DNA of 64,000 nucleotides from Chamaesiphon minutus PCC 6605. GTDB lineage: Bacteria > Cyanobacteriota > Cyanobacteriia > Cyanobacteriales > Chamaesiphonaceae. Numbering within the stretch: the stretch's first letter is position 1; the number at the start of each line of letters is the position of its first letter. A program made the position numbers and the translations under genes. Positions 43,701 to 50,968 of the stretch are shown piece by piece. The stretch lies in the NCBI RefSeq assembly GCF_000317145.1, contig NC_019697.1, forward strand, positions 2,108,001 through 2,172,000. The letters run 5' to 3'. The notes under the pieces were generated by a model. It was given only the letters and a program-made list of their open reading frames with translations. It was not told where the DNA came from and made no database searches.

Positions 43701-46472
43701 GTGGTTTGAAGCCTCCACCTGAATGGCGGCTCCGAGGGGCCTTCCCTCATCTCTTATGCAGCATAGCTGCCAGGAGGACTTCGTCCTCCTATGCGCCTTC
43801 GTGGCACACAGTCATCAGCATATCTTACACAGCAAATCGATTTTAATTTATCCCTGACAGGCAATTGATTACCATTGGGACGCTTCATATCGAATTTTGG
43901 GGCTAATCCCATTATCAATTCCTCAAGTCCATGTAAGGCTATATTTGCCAAAAGTGGGCTAAGAACTCCACCTTGGGGGGTACCTTCATTTGTAGGGAAC
44001 AGCTTCTTTCCATCCATGACACCAGCTTTTAGCCAAGCTCGGATTTGTTTCCGTAAGGTCGGGAAGGTATTTAGTTTTGATAGAAGTTTATTGTGGTTAA
44101 TGCGGTCAAAACATTTACTGATGTCAGCATCTAAAACATACTTTGATTTTTTAGAAATTGACGAAAAGATTGCTTCAATTGCATCGTGACACGAACGTCC
44201 AGGGCGAAAGCCATAGCTATTTGGTTCAAATTTCGATTCCCATTCAGGTTCGAGAACCATTTTTACTACTGCTTGCAAGGCGCGGTCTTCCATTGTCGGT
44301 ATGCCTAAAGGTCTTTCTTCGCTGGTTCCAGGTTTGGGAATCCAAACACGGCGCGTAGGTTTTGCTTTAGTACCCAGTTTGATTTTATCTACCAAGATGA
44401 GACGTTGCTTTGGAGTTAGGGATTTGACCCCATCTACACCCGCCGTCTTCCGGCCTTGGTTATCCTGAGTTACACGACGAACCGCTAACAATCTTGCCGA
44501 CCGTGAACTTATCAAAAGTTTCTGAAGTCTGCGAACTAACTTGACATTGCCACGATTAGACGCTTGGAAAATCCGCTTTTGTAACTTGAAAACTCTACGT
44601 TCTAGCTTGCGCCAGTTGATTTCGTTCCATCTATACATCGGACTAATTGCCGTGTTCATAGCATATTTATTACTACTTGTAGCTTTTCCTTCCGTGATAC
44701 CGTGTGTACGTCTGCATATCCTGTCAATTACGACAGGCGTTAGCTTCTTACACAATCTCTCCCACCAGATACCTACAAAATTGCAGAGTTTACGTCTTAG
44801 CTGACTGCTTGGAGTATTCGACCTCTCCAAGAGTAATCTGATGGATTACTTCGTTCCATACAACCATTGTTTTGTGACCTGTAGGATGACACCTTTTCAT
44901 CGAGTTTTAGGGTAACGCATGGTATATAAGATGGAACCTTTATACCACCCTGTTCTACGCCCTTTTGGGACTCCCAGCGCATACAGCCTTATTTCGCTGG
45001 TTACAGGTAACGATGATTCAGATAGTGTCTTAGCAATTGTTATCCATAGTCACCTACTCACAGGATACTAATTTAGGCTATTAGTATCTTTTTGCTTTTA
45101 CCCCTGCTTTATAGATTGATGGCTAGTCTCTGCTATAAGGGATAGGTTTTCACTTCTGCGTCTGAAGGATAGGATTTGTGGGTTCTAGGGTACTTTCACT
45201 CACCTATAAGGTTGTATAGTTATCATCGGTTGGGGATTAAAGTGCGAACTCAATCCGAAGGATTACCCAAACCAATGTCGCTCATCCCCTGATTGTTCAG
45301 TTTAGAGCGAACGAATCGCACTCCATATCTTGCTCGATATCCCCCGAATCCTTAATGTCCGCCATTCCAGGACGCTTATTACTCTGACTCTCTACTCCAC
45401 GGTTGATCTGAGCTAACGCCACAAAGGGGACATCAAACTCCTTCGCTATATCCTTAAACGCCCCAGAGAACTTACCCACAGCCTGCGCTCTATTCCCCGC
45501 TGACCTGTCTCCCAACTTTTGAATATAGTCGAGGACAACCAATCCCAATTCACCTCGCTCATGGCGGATTTTTCGCAGTACCGAGCGGATTTTGGCGGGT
45601 GTCAGAGCAGAAGCAGGAGTATCATCAATGATGATAGGAAGTTCGCCCAATGTACCCAAAGCTTGTTTCAGGGTTTCATACTCATCCGCATAGATTGTAT
45701 TGTGGATCAATCGATGTGAGTCAATCCCAGAGTGCATCGATAGCAACCGTTTTGTTAACTGTTCGCTCGACATCTCCGCACTGAAGAAGACTACTGGCTT
45801 ATGTTGAGTAGTTGCAATATGATTCGTCAAATGACAAGCTAACCAAGTTTTACCCATACTCGCTCTAGCAGCAACAATGATTAGATCCTGCTTGATTAAC
45901 CCACCAATCAAAGTATCTAAATTACCCAATCCAGTAGGATATGCAGGTTCGCTTCCTTGTGAGATTTTGGTGACTACAGCAGCCAGACAATCACCAATAA
46001 TTTTGGGTTTAAACTGGTCTTGTTTGTTTGTGGTTAGGTTAAATATCTTCTGTTCTGATTGGTCGAATACTGATTCTAGTTCTGTCGTTGTATCATGTCC
46101 TAACTTCACCAGATCGTGACCTGCTGCGATTAGTTCGCGCCGTTTGTACTTATCAACCACCAATGATGCAAGGTGGTCGATATTAACGGCTGAAACTGTC
46201 CGCTCTAATAGCTGGATTAATTTAGCTTCACCGCCTACCTGTTTGAGTAGTTTGTGGTTAGATAACCATGTCTTTATGCTCAATAAGTCGGTGGGTTTGT
46301 CTTGATGGTAAAGATCTAAAGCTGCTCGGTAAATAGTAGAGTGAGCAGTAATATAGAAAACTTCAGGAGTTAGCAAGTCAATAACTCGACCCATAGCTGA
46401 CGGATCTAGCAGAATACCACCTAAGATATTCTCTTCTACTTCGATATTGTTGGGTAGAATGGGATCATTCAT
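40717..46472 (-). CDS. dnaB: DnaB-type replicative helicase, coding sequence split by nested group II introns (438 aa after splicing)
   Basis: Exon 1 is 46472-45322 and exon 2 is 40882-40717. Joined they give 439 codons exactly. Exon 1 holds the N-terminal DnaB domain (VEENILGGILLDPSAMGRVI) and RecA core: Walker A ARASMGKTWLACHL, VVFFSAEMSSEQL, LVVLDYIQKL, ALAQINRGVESQSNKRP and the start of motif H4 (DIKDSGDIEQDMD). Exon 2 continues LILGLLLYRDEYYNSDSLEP, then IIVSKNRNGSVGTCKVKFDP and GRFSN, the normal DnaB ending. Without splicing, exon 1 would read into intron and stop at 45297-45299 with a short false tail. The ring helicase unwinds DNA at forks. Here it is probably element-encoded. The ATG lies inside the end of the upstream gene (8-bp overlap). 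Confidence 0.88.
40917..40951 (-). ncRNA. Domain V of the outer group II intron
   Basis: Read on the minus strand, GAGCCGTGTGCG, a short purine loop region, CGCAAGCACGGTTTT forms the expected 34-nt catalytic hairpin (GAGCCGT...ACGGTTT). It lies about 30 nt before the intron 3' end, with the domain VI stem between. Confidence 0.75.
40974..44659 (-). CDS. ltrA: Reverse transcriptase/maturase/HNH endonuclease of the outer intron, split by the inner intron
   Basis: Pieces 44659-43810 and 41941-40974 join in frame. I prefer ATG 44659 (MNTAISPMYRWNEINWRKLE), although the frame is open to 44830. Piece 1 covers RT blocks 0-4: RVTQDNQGRKTAGVDGVKSL, RPLGIPTMEDRALQAVVKMV, NSYGFRPGRSCHDAI, LDADISKCFDRINH, GTPQGGVLSPLLANIALHG, up to CVRYADD. 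Piece 2 resumes FVILHEDLKVINQC. It then carries the maturase X domain (LNPIVRGWCNYF) and a C-terminal HNH domain (CAHCKNYF, LEVDHIIPKSKGG, LLHRHCHDTKT). The break falls inside the YADD-F catalytic motif, so the protein can only be made after the inner intron is removed. Confidence 0.85.
41981..42015 (-). ncRNA. Domain V of the inner group II intron
   Basis: On the minus strand GAGCCGGATGAGCGGAG, then ACGTTCACGTCCGGTTCT, forms a typical domain V hairpin (GAGCCG...CGGTTC). The reverse-transcriptase stop codon lies just upstream and the domain VI stem downstream. Confidence 0.8.
42019..43263 (-). CDS. ltrA: Group II intron reverse transcriptase/maturase (inner intron), 414 aa
   Basis: I choose ATG 43263 (MEQAKPLSITKRQVWEAYKR) because it follows a strong GGGAGG Shine-Dalgarno. 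The frame is open to 43434. The RT blocks are complete: KGAAGVDGQTIEKFEENL, RPLGIPTVSDRVAQMVAKDL, DSYGYRPGKSALDAV, LELDIKGFFDNIDHELM, LPQGGVASPLLANLFLHYAF, FERYADDAVCHC (catalytic YADD) and FDFLGYTFRPR. The maturase X domain follows (FNPVIRGWINYYGRYYKSAL). There is no HNH domain, unlike the outer intron. It helps splice its own intron and can reverse-transcribe it into new DNA sites. Confidence 0.92.
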   Translation of the reverse strand: MEQAKPLSITKRQVWEAYKRVKANKGAAGVDGQTIEKFEENLSDNLYKLWNRMTSGSYFPSPVLRVEIPKGDGRMRPLGIPTVSDRVAQMVAKDLLEPELEKHFHPDSYGYRPGKSALDAVGMARKRCWKSNWVLELDIKGFFDNIDHELMMRAVRVHTEEKWVILYIERWLKSPIQMPDGTKQLPDKGLPQGGVASPLLANLFLHYAFDKWMERKNPDIQFERYADDAVCHCKSEAQAQKLKQDLNERMKEVGLELHPEKTNIVYCKDDDRREEYPLTSFDFLGYTFRPRRSKNRWGKHFINFTPAISNQAAKAIRKTSRQWDWQLRSDKKLEDLARMFNPVIRGWINYYGRYYKSALYPTLKCLERRLVMWATRKYKRLRNHRRQAAQWLRRIARKQPNLFAHWGLLYMAAG

Positions 46473-47295
46473 CTTTCTGTTTGAAAATAGTACTGAGTTC
46501 TTGAAGTTTGTCGAAGCTGATTAATTCTTTAGTTGGTCTTTCGCTAGTTGTAACTATTTGATACTCCGGTTTAGCTGACTGTTGTGGGATTAGTTCTGGT
46601 TTAGTCCAACCTTCTCTAATAGCTTTGTTTAACCAGCCACCAGGATTAGGAATATCCTTCTTACTAAGTTGCTCTTTGAGTGCTGCTATTGCAGCTAAGA
46701 CAGTCGATTCAGTAGCAGCTTTAATTGTCTTAGTTAGAGTCGGATTTAAACCGATATCTAGAGAATCTAGTTCGGATTGAATCTGTTCGTCAATCGTAGT
46801 TTTTCTCTTGCTTGATATTGGTGTTACCTTGCTATCTAGTTGTTCGCCTTTTAATTTGCCTTGGAGATCTTCGATAATCTGCTGCTGCCTTTCGACTTGC
46901 TCCTGGAGGTAATGGACTCGGTAGACTTGACCAGCAAGTGCTTCATTCTTACGCTTGAGTTCTTTATTTTCGTTCTCTAGTTGTTGACTTTTTTCCTTGA
47001 GACGGGTAATGATTTTACCTGTAGAAGATGAGTTAGGTTGAGCAACTGGTGAAGTCGGGAATGACCGTTGTTTATTTCTAACTTCGGCTATGCGTTGCTT
47101 GATCTCTGGATATTTGTAGAGATAAGATACACTGACATTAGCTTCCTTTGCGACGGTGGTAAAGTTAATCTTGCCATCAATCTTTTGTAAACGTTCGATA
47201 GCTTTAAAAACTCGACCTGCTGAATCCTCCTTACGGGCTGCTTGAACTTGTTGAAGATTATCGACTCTAGCTTGTTTGGTATCTGAATTGCTCAT
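46465..47295 (-). CDS. DUF6262/TnpC-like protein, 276 aa
   Basis: The N-terminus (RVDNLQQVQAARKEDSAGRV, FKAIERLQKIDGKINFTTVA, KEANVSVSYLYKYPEIKQRI) is a small helix-turn-helix like that of Tn554 TnpC/DUF6262 proteins. Residues about 95-150 are a coiled coil (LKEKSQQLENENKELKRKNE, VHYLQEQVERQQQIIEDLQG). The tail is unassigned. In Tn554-type elements such a protein assists tyrosine recombinases. Here it overlaps the recombinase gene upstream by 4 bp (ATGA) and the dnaB gene downstream by 8 bp, showing one translationally coupled operon. Confidence 0.7.
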   Translation of the reverse strand: MSNSDTKQARVDNLQQVQAARKEDSAGRVFKAIERLQKIDGKINFTTVAKEANVSVSYLYKYPEIKQRIAEVRNKQRSFPTSPVAQPNSSSTGKIITRLKEKSQQLENENKELKRKNEALAGQVYRVHYLQEQVERQQQIIEDLQGKLKGEQLDSKVTPISSKRKTTIDEQIQSELDSLDIGLNPTLTKTIKAATESTVLAAIAALKEQLSKKDIPNPGGWLNKAIREGWTKPELIPQQSAKPEYQIVTTSERPTKELISFDKLQELSTIFKQKDE

Positions 47296-48746
47296 GCTGC
47301 CCCCTGTTGCAAACTAGCAATGATTTTGTCAAGTTGTTCTGCTTGTCTGCCGAATTGCTCGACCAGTACTTCCTGCCCTGCTGACATAGCTTTAATTAAT
47401 TTTGCTCGAAGCTCGTTAAGTGTGTTGATGTATTGGGGGAGTTTTTCAATAGTAGCGACAAAGCACTCACAGGTATAACAAGCTCTAGATTTATGACAGT
47501 CTTGGTTAAGCGGTAGACCACAATAACCATAGATAGGTGTATTAACATGGGTTTGGGTTAGTTCGAGTTTGTGGGAAATGGGGGTTTCCCAAAAAGACTT
47601 AGGAAATGATTCATAGAGAATACGATGACCGTTACTGTTGACAAGTGCTTTCTGGATATGTCCAGCTTCCTTCTCCATCAGGTTGCAACTGACTTCGGTA
47701 TAGTGGGTAGCAGTAGTAGCAAATTGTTTATGACCTGCCCAGGCACTAACTACTGCTAAATCGTGCCCTTGTGCGAATAGTTCGGTTAAGCGAGTGGATC
47801 TGAGTAATTTTGATTGAAATTTGGCTAACAGGCCATTTTCATCGCGGATATCGAGGATTGTAATTAGAGTGCGAATACCAACTGATAAGGGATGATTTGC
47901 ATGAATTGGTAGAACTTTCATAACTGGTTCTAGTTGAGGTTGGGATACGTCAGTCTTTGATAAGTTGTGATAGTGACAAAATAGATAGTCCCATTCATCG
48001 CTCCAAAGGTTTTGAATATACTCCTGTTGATCTTGGACTACTTTAGCAATAGTTCTACTAATTGGTATTTCATGATGATCGTTGGTCTTTTTTCGATGCC
48101 AGATTAATTTCCAATGTTGTCCTTCTCGAACTAGACAATCTCGTTTGAGCAAGGCTAGTTCTGAGGGACGCATAGCAGAAAAGTAACCTATCAACCACAT
48201 TCGAGCAATCGAATCTGGTAATAAATGTAAATTCTGTTCGATTTGCTCCCTTACCTGGTCTGATATCGGGTCGGGATTATATTGATACTGTTTTGGATAG
48301 TCGGCATCGCGGATGATGTCTTGGTCGATATCAAACCAACCTTTAGTCGTTCCGATGGTGAATAATTTTCGCAATCCACTTAGTTTAAGTTTATTAACCT
48401 TCTGTCCTTGAACTAAATAATCAAGGATGAGGCTACGATTGATTTCATCAAAACTAGATATGTTTTCTCTAACTAAGTAGCGAGAGAAACGTCTGAGTGT
48501 AGACAGATCTTGTTGAATTGTGCTTAAAGATCTGCCAGTCTTACAAAGATGTTTAACATATTTTTTGACTTCAACTTTAAACCAAACTAGATGAATATTA
48601 GCAAAGTTGGCTAGATGTATTCCTCGATCTCGGTCATCAAAATTAGGGTTAATCGTTCTCAAATCCCATTGCTCATCTTTCCAGTCAAATGATTTTATTG
48701 CTGAACTAGTGTTGTCGCTATAATGACTAACATTCACATTACTCAA
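47292..48746 (-). CDS. Tyrosine recombinase/integrase with Cys-rich tail, 5' end uncertain (484 aa from TTG)
   Basis: The protein has a SAM-like core-binding domain (RSLSTIQQDLSTLRRFSRYL) and a catalytic domain with Arg in GYFSAMRPSELALL, Lys in KLIWHRKKTNDHHEI, Arg in FQSKLLRSTRLTEL (the usual preceding His is Lys), AGHKQFATTATHY with the nucleophilic Tyr, and a C-terminal Cys cluster (CGLPLNQDCHKSRACYTCEC) as in Tn554-type recombinases. The frame stays open upstream to 48881 and encodes a zinc ribbon (CPKCQAEDIYLTGIRFGKKR, CKSC). The TTG start at 48746 is thus probably not the original one. A GGAGG lies just before an ATT at 48854. The original 5' end may have been lost next to the ISL3 element. 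Confidence 0.75.
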   Translation of the reverse strand: MSNVNVSHYSDNTSSAIKSFDWKDEQWDLRTINPNFDDRDRGIHLANFANIHLVWFKVEVKKYVKHLCKTGRSLSTIQQDLSTLRRFSRYLVRENISSFDEINRSLILDYLVQGQKVNKLKLSGLRKLFTIGTTKGWFDIDQDIIRDADYPKQYQYNPDPISDQVREQIEQNLHLLPDSIARMWLIGYFSAMRPSELALLKRDCLVREGQHWKLIWHRKKTNDHHEIPISRTIAKVVQDQQEYIQNLWSDEWDYLFCHYHNLSKTDVSQPQLEPVMKVLPIHANHPLSVGIRTLITILDIRDENGLLAKFQSKLLRSTRLTELFAQGHDLAVVSAWAGHKQFATTATHYTEVSCNLMEKEAGHIQKALVNSNGHRILYESFPKSFWETPISHKLELTQTHVNTPIYGYCGLPLNQDCHKSRACYTCECFVATIEKLPQYINTLNELRAKLIKAMSAGQEVLVEQFGRQAEQLDKIIASLQQGAA

Positions 48747-48893
48747 AATCAGTGAGTCAAGTTGACGATGCTTGCAGCTTTTACATTGAAATCTCTTTTT
48801 ACCAAACCTGATGCCAGTTAGATAAATATCTTCAGCTTGGCATTTAGGACAAATGAAGCCTCCAATTCGATGTGTTAAATGTCAAGTGTTTTG

Positions 48894-50697
48894 GGTTCTT
48901 CCGAGCTTTTGGTGAAAGTGGGCGATCGAGCTACGCCAACGATCGGGAAAAGAAGCATTGTTACAGATTCAGAAGAAACCGTTTGGTGAGTAAATCTAGT
49001 CCAGCACGTCCATACATCTGTCGCTTTAACATTTTCAAGCGATTATTCAAACCTTCGACTGGACCATTGCTCACGGTTGTCATCATACTGGCTTTAACAG
49101 CAGCATAGTCCTCAAACAAACCTTCAGCAAACTGGACAATGGGTTTGAGCGAACTTTTAACAGCCTTAAGCAACCAATCATCAAAAGCATCTGCTCGTTG
49201 CTCTCGCAGCAGTCGTAAAAACTCATCTGCTAGCTCAACGGCTAAGGCTAAGGTTGGATGCTGCGAGACGATCCTAGCGATGAGTTTGGTATCCTCTGCG
49301 TCTCGATGCTCCACCCGCTTCAAAATTAAAAAGGCAGCTCGACTTTTAGTTAATGGCTCAAGTTGAGGATCGATCGCTATCGGTAAACCGAGGGTAGGTT
49401 TCACTCGGCTCGGTGGTAAGCCTTGAGCAGCTCTGACCGAACCCAGATAACGAGTTAGAGTGCGTTCGCTACCAGTGTATCCTTGCTGTTTTAATAAGAC
49501 CATCAGGACTTTTGGCTGGCGAATTTCTGCATTCCACCACTCTAGCAGTGACTGCTTGTAGGGTTCCAGTAAGCTTCGACCCGATCGGTCGTTCGTCGCA
49601 GCTATTTCCGGCAAGTCAGGTGCGGCTAGATGGCGTTGGACGGTTCGCACGCTGACCCCAACCGCCTGAGCAATGGCAATCTGTGACCATTGCTGTTCGC
49701 TCAGCCGCTTGATTTTTTGTTGTTGTTGCACGCGCTGTTGATAGTTCGTTAGCTTTTGGACTTGGAGCTTGGCTGTGGTAGTCGGTCGAGCGGTTACAAC
49801 CACGACGGTTTCGTTAGGAACAAAAGTCTGCCGTTGCTGTTGTTCGATTGCTTTGAGTTCGTTGCTATAGCTGCTGAAGACTTTTTCTAGCGTTTCTTCC
49901 AGGTTTTGCACCAGATGAAATCTATCGGCTACTTGAATGGCTGCTGGTGCCCCTTTGTCCATTGCACTTTTGTAAGTTTTCGAGCGATCTCGCGAAAGTA
50001 TTTCGACCCCAGGATGTTCTATCAACCAATTTGTTAAGGTTTCTGCTTTGCGGTCTGCTAATAGAGCGATCGGTTGGTTAAGTTCTAAATCAACTAAGAT
50101 CGTACCGTATCGCTCGCCTTTGCGAAAAGCAAAATCATCCACACCCATAATTCTAGGAATCTTAACTGCTGGTAGAGATAACTTCTTGAGGTGATTCAAT
50201 AGCGTACTTCCGCAAGCTACAATACCGATGTGACCACACAGGCTAGCACCTGCTGCACCGCCCAGTGCTAATCCGATCGTCTGAATTTTTTGGCTTAATC
50301 TACTGGTCTTTCTTGCCCACGGAGCGGTCACTTCCGGTATCCGCTCGGTGAAGATTCGCCGAATGCAATCGGTATTATCGCAGAAGAACTTACACACTTG
50401 CATCACCAGAGTCAAACTGTAGTTGACACAGGGCAGGTCTGCTAATGTTCGTTCGTAACGGCTATGAATGCGTGTGGTTGGATTCGCACACACTGGGCAC
50501 TGGACTGATGCTTGGGTTGAGGAGACGTTTGCGGTAATGTGATACTCATCTGTGTCGATTTCCTCGTGTTCCAACCGCAGTAGTTGGAAACCTGGGAGTA
50601 GGCATTTAAGAAATTGGGTCATATTCTCATGTTACTCACCGCCTCCGATCGTTGGCGTAGCTCGATCGCCCACTTTCACCAAAAGCTCGGAAGAACC
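48894..50697. mobile_element. ISL3-family insertion sequence, 1804 bp, with 53-bp perfect inverted repeats
   Basis: Positions 48894-48946 and 50645-50697 are exact inverted copies over 53 bp, starting GGTTCTTCCGAGC. One transposase gene fills the interior on the minus strand. The family usually makes an 8-bp duplication, but the flanks differ (GTGTTTTG and AGAGTTCA). Both neighbouring genes are missing their 5' parts at its edges, so a deletion beside the element is likely. Confidence 0.88.
48961..50622 (-). CDS. ISL3-family transposase, 553 aa
   Basis: The N-terminal zinc finger (VQCPVCANPTTRIHSRYERT, FCDNTDC) is followed by the ISL3 DDE domain: Asp in IMGVDDFAFRKGERYGTI, the second Asp in ILSRDRSKTYKSA or in AAIQVADRFHLVQNL, and Glu in SNGPVEGLNNRLKMLKRQMY. 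A long insertion of about 200 residues with helix-turn-helix stretches (EQQWSQIAIAQAVGVSVRTV) is present, as in many ISL3 enzymes. The ORF is complete. It acts at the 53-bp inverted repeats. Confidence 0.92.
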   Translation of the reverse strand: MTQFLKCLLPGFQLLRLEHEEIDTDEYHITANVSSTQASVQCPVCANPTTRIHSRYERTLADLPCVNYSLTLVMQVCKFFCDNTDCIRRIFTERIPEVTAPWARKTSRLSQKIQTIGLALGGAAGASLCGHIGIVACGSTLLNHLKKLSLPAVKIPRIMGVDDFAFRKGERYGTILVDLELNQPIALLADRKAETLTNWLIEHPGVEILSRDRSKTYKSAMDKGAPAAIQVADRFHLVQNLEETLEKVFSSYSNELKAIEQQQRQTFVPNETVVVVTARPTTTAKLQVQKLTNYQQRVQQQQKIKRLSEQQWSQIAIAQAVGVSVRTVQRHLAAPDLPEIAATNDRSGRSLLEPYKQSLLEWWNAEIRQPKVLMVLLKQQGYTGSERTLTRYLGSVRAAQGLPPSRVKPTLGLPIAIDPQLEPLTKSRAAFLILKRVEHRDAEDTKLIARIVSQHPTLALAVELADEFLRLLREQRADAFDDWLLKAVKSSLKPIVQFAEGLFEDYAAVKASMMTTVSNGPVEGLNNRLKMLKRQMYGRAGLDLLTKRFLLNL

Positions 50698-50968
50698 AGA
50701 GTTCATCAACTGATTCAACAACCTACTTTATTTGCGCCATCTTTAGAGCCTTGGAAAACAGTGAGAGATCGAATTGGGGATCTCCCAGAACCTGATTTTG
50801 AAGGTAGTTTTGACAGTGAGCATGTTCTCAGAGAGGGTGCAAAAGCATATCCTGGACACACTGGCAGTTATATTGACATGCCTTCTAAAGCACTGAAAGC
50901 AGGAGATCGCGGAGTTCCTGGAGGAGAAAATATGATTCGATATCCAGACGGTCAAGTTCGCTACTACA

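Larger units (their letters stand above)
41942..43809 (-). mobile_element. Inner group II intron nested in the outer intron's RT gene (1868 bp)
   Basis: The 5' end at 43809 begins GTGTGCCACGAAGG and the 3' end at 41942 is ...GGGCGACTCTAC, both matching group II boundary rules. Excision joins GATGACT to TTGTTATT, giving Asp-Phe-Val-Ile of the canonical YADDFVI motif. A domain V hairpin lies at 41981-42015. It encodes its own complete reverse transcriptase. With the outer intron it forms a twintron. Confidence 0.88.
40883..45321 (-). mobile_element. Outer group II intron in dnaB (4439 bp including a nested intron)
   Basis: The 5' end at 45321 begins GTGCGATTCG, matching the GUGYG consensus. 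The 3' end at 40883 is ...TTCACTGAC, ending in A-Y. Removing 40883-45321 restores the dnaB frame at conserved helicase codons. A domain V hairpin lies at 40917-40951 with the domain VI region behind it. The intron's own reverse-transcriptase/HNH gene is interrupted by a second intron (41942-43809). Without the nested element it would be 2571 bp, an ordinary size. Confidence 0.88.

Noticed and set aside
44797-44982. 61-residue minus-strand ORF in the outer intron
   Set aside because: It lies in the structured domain I-III region of the intron RNA and has no coding character.
45297-45321. C-terminal tail of the unspliced helicase ORF (ECDSFALN)
   Set aside because: These codons are the 5' end of the group II intron (GTGCGATTCG...), not part of DnaB.
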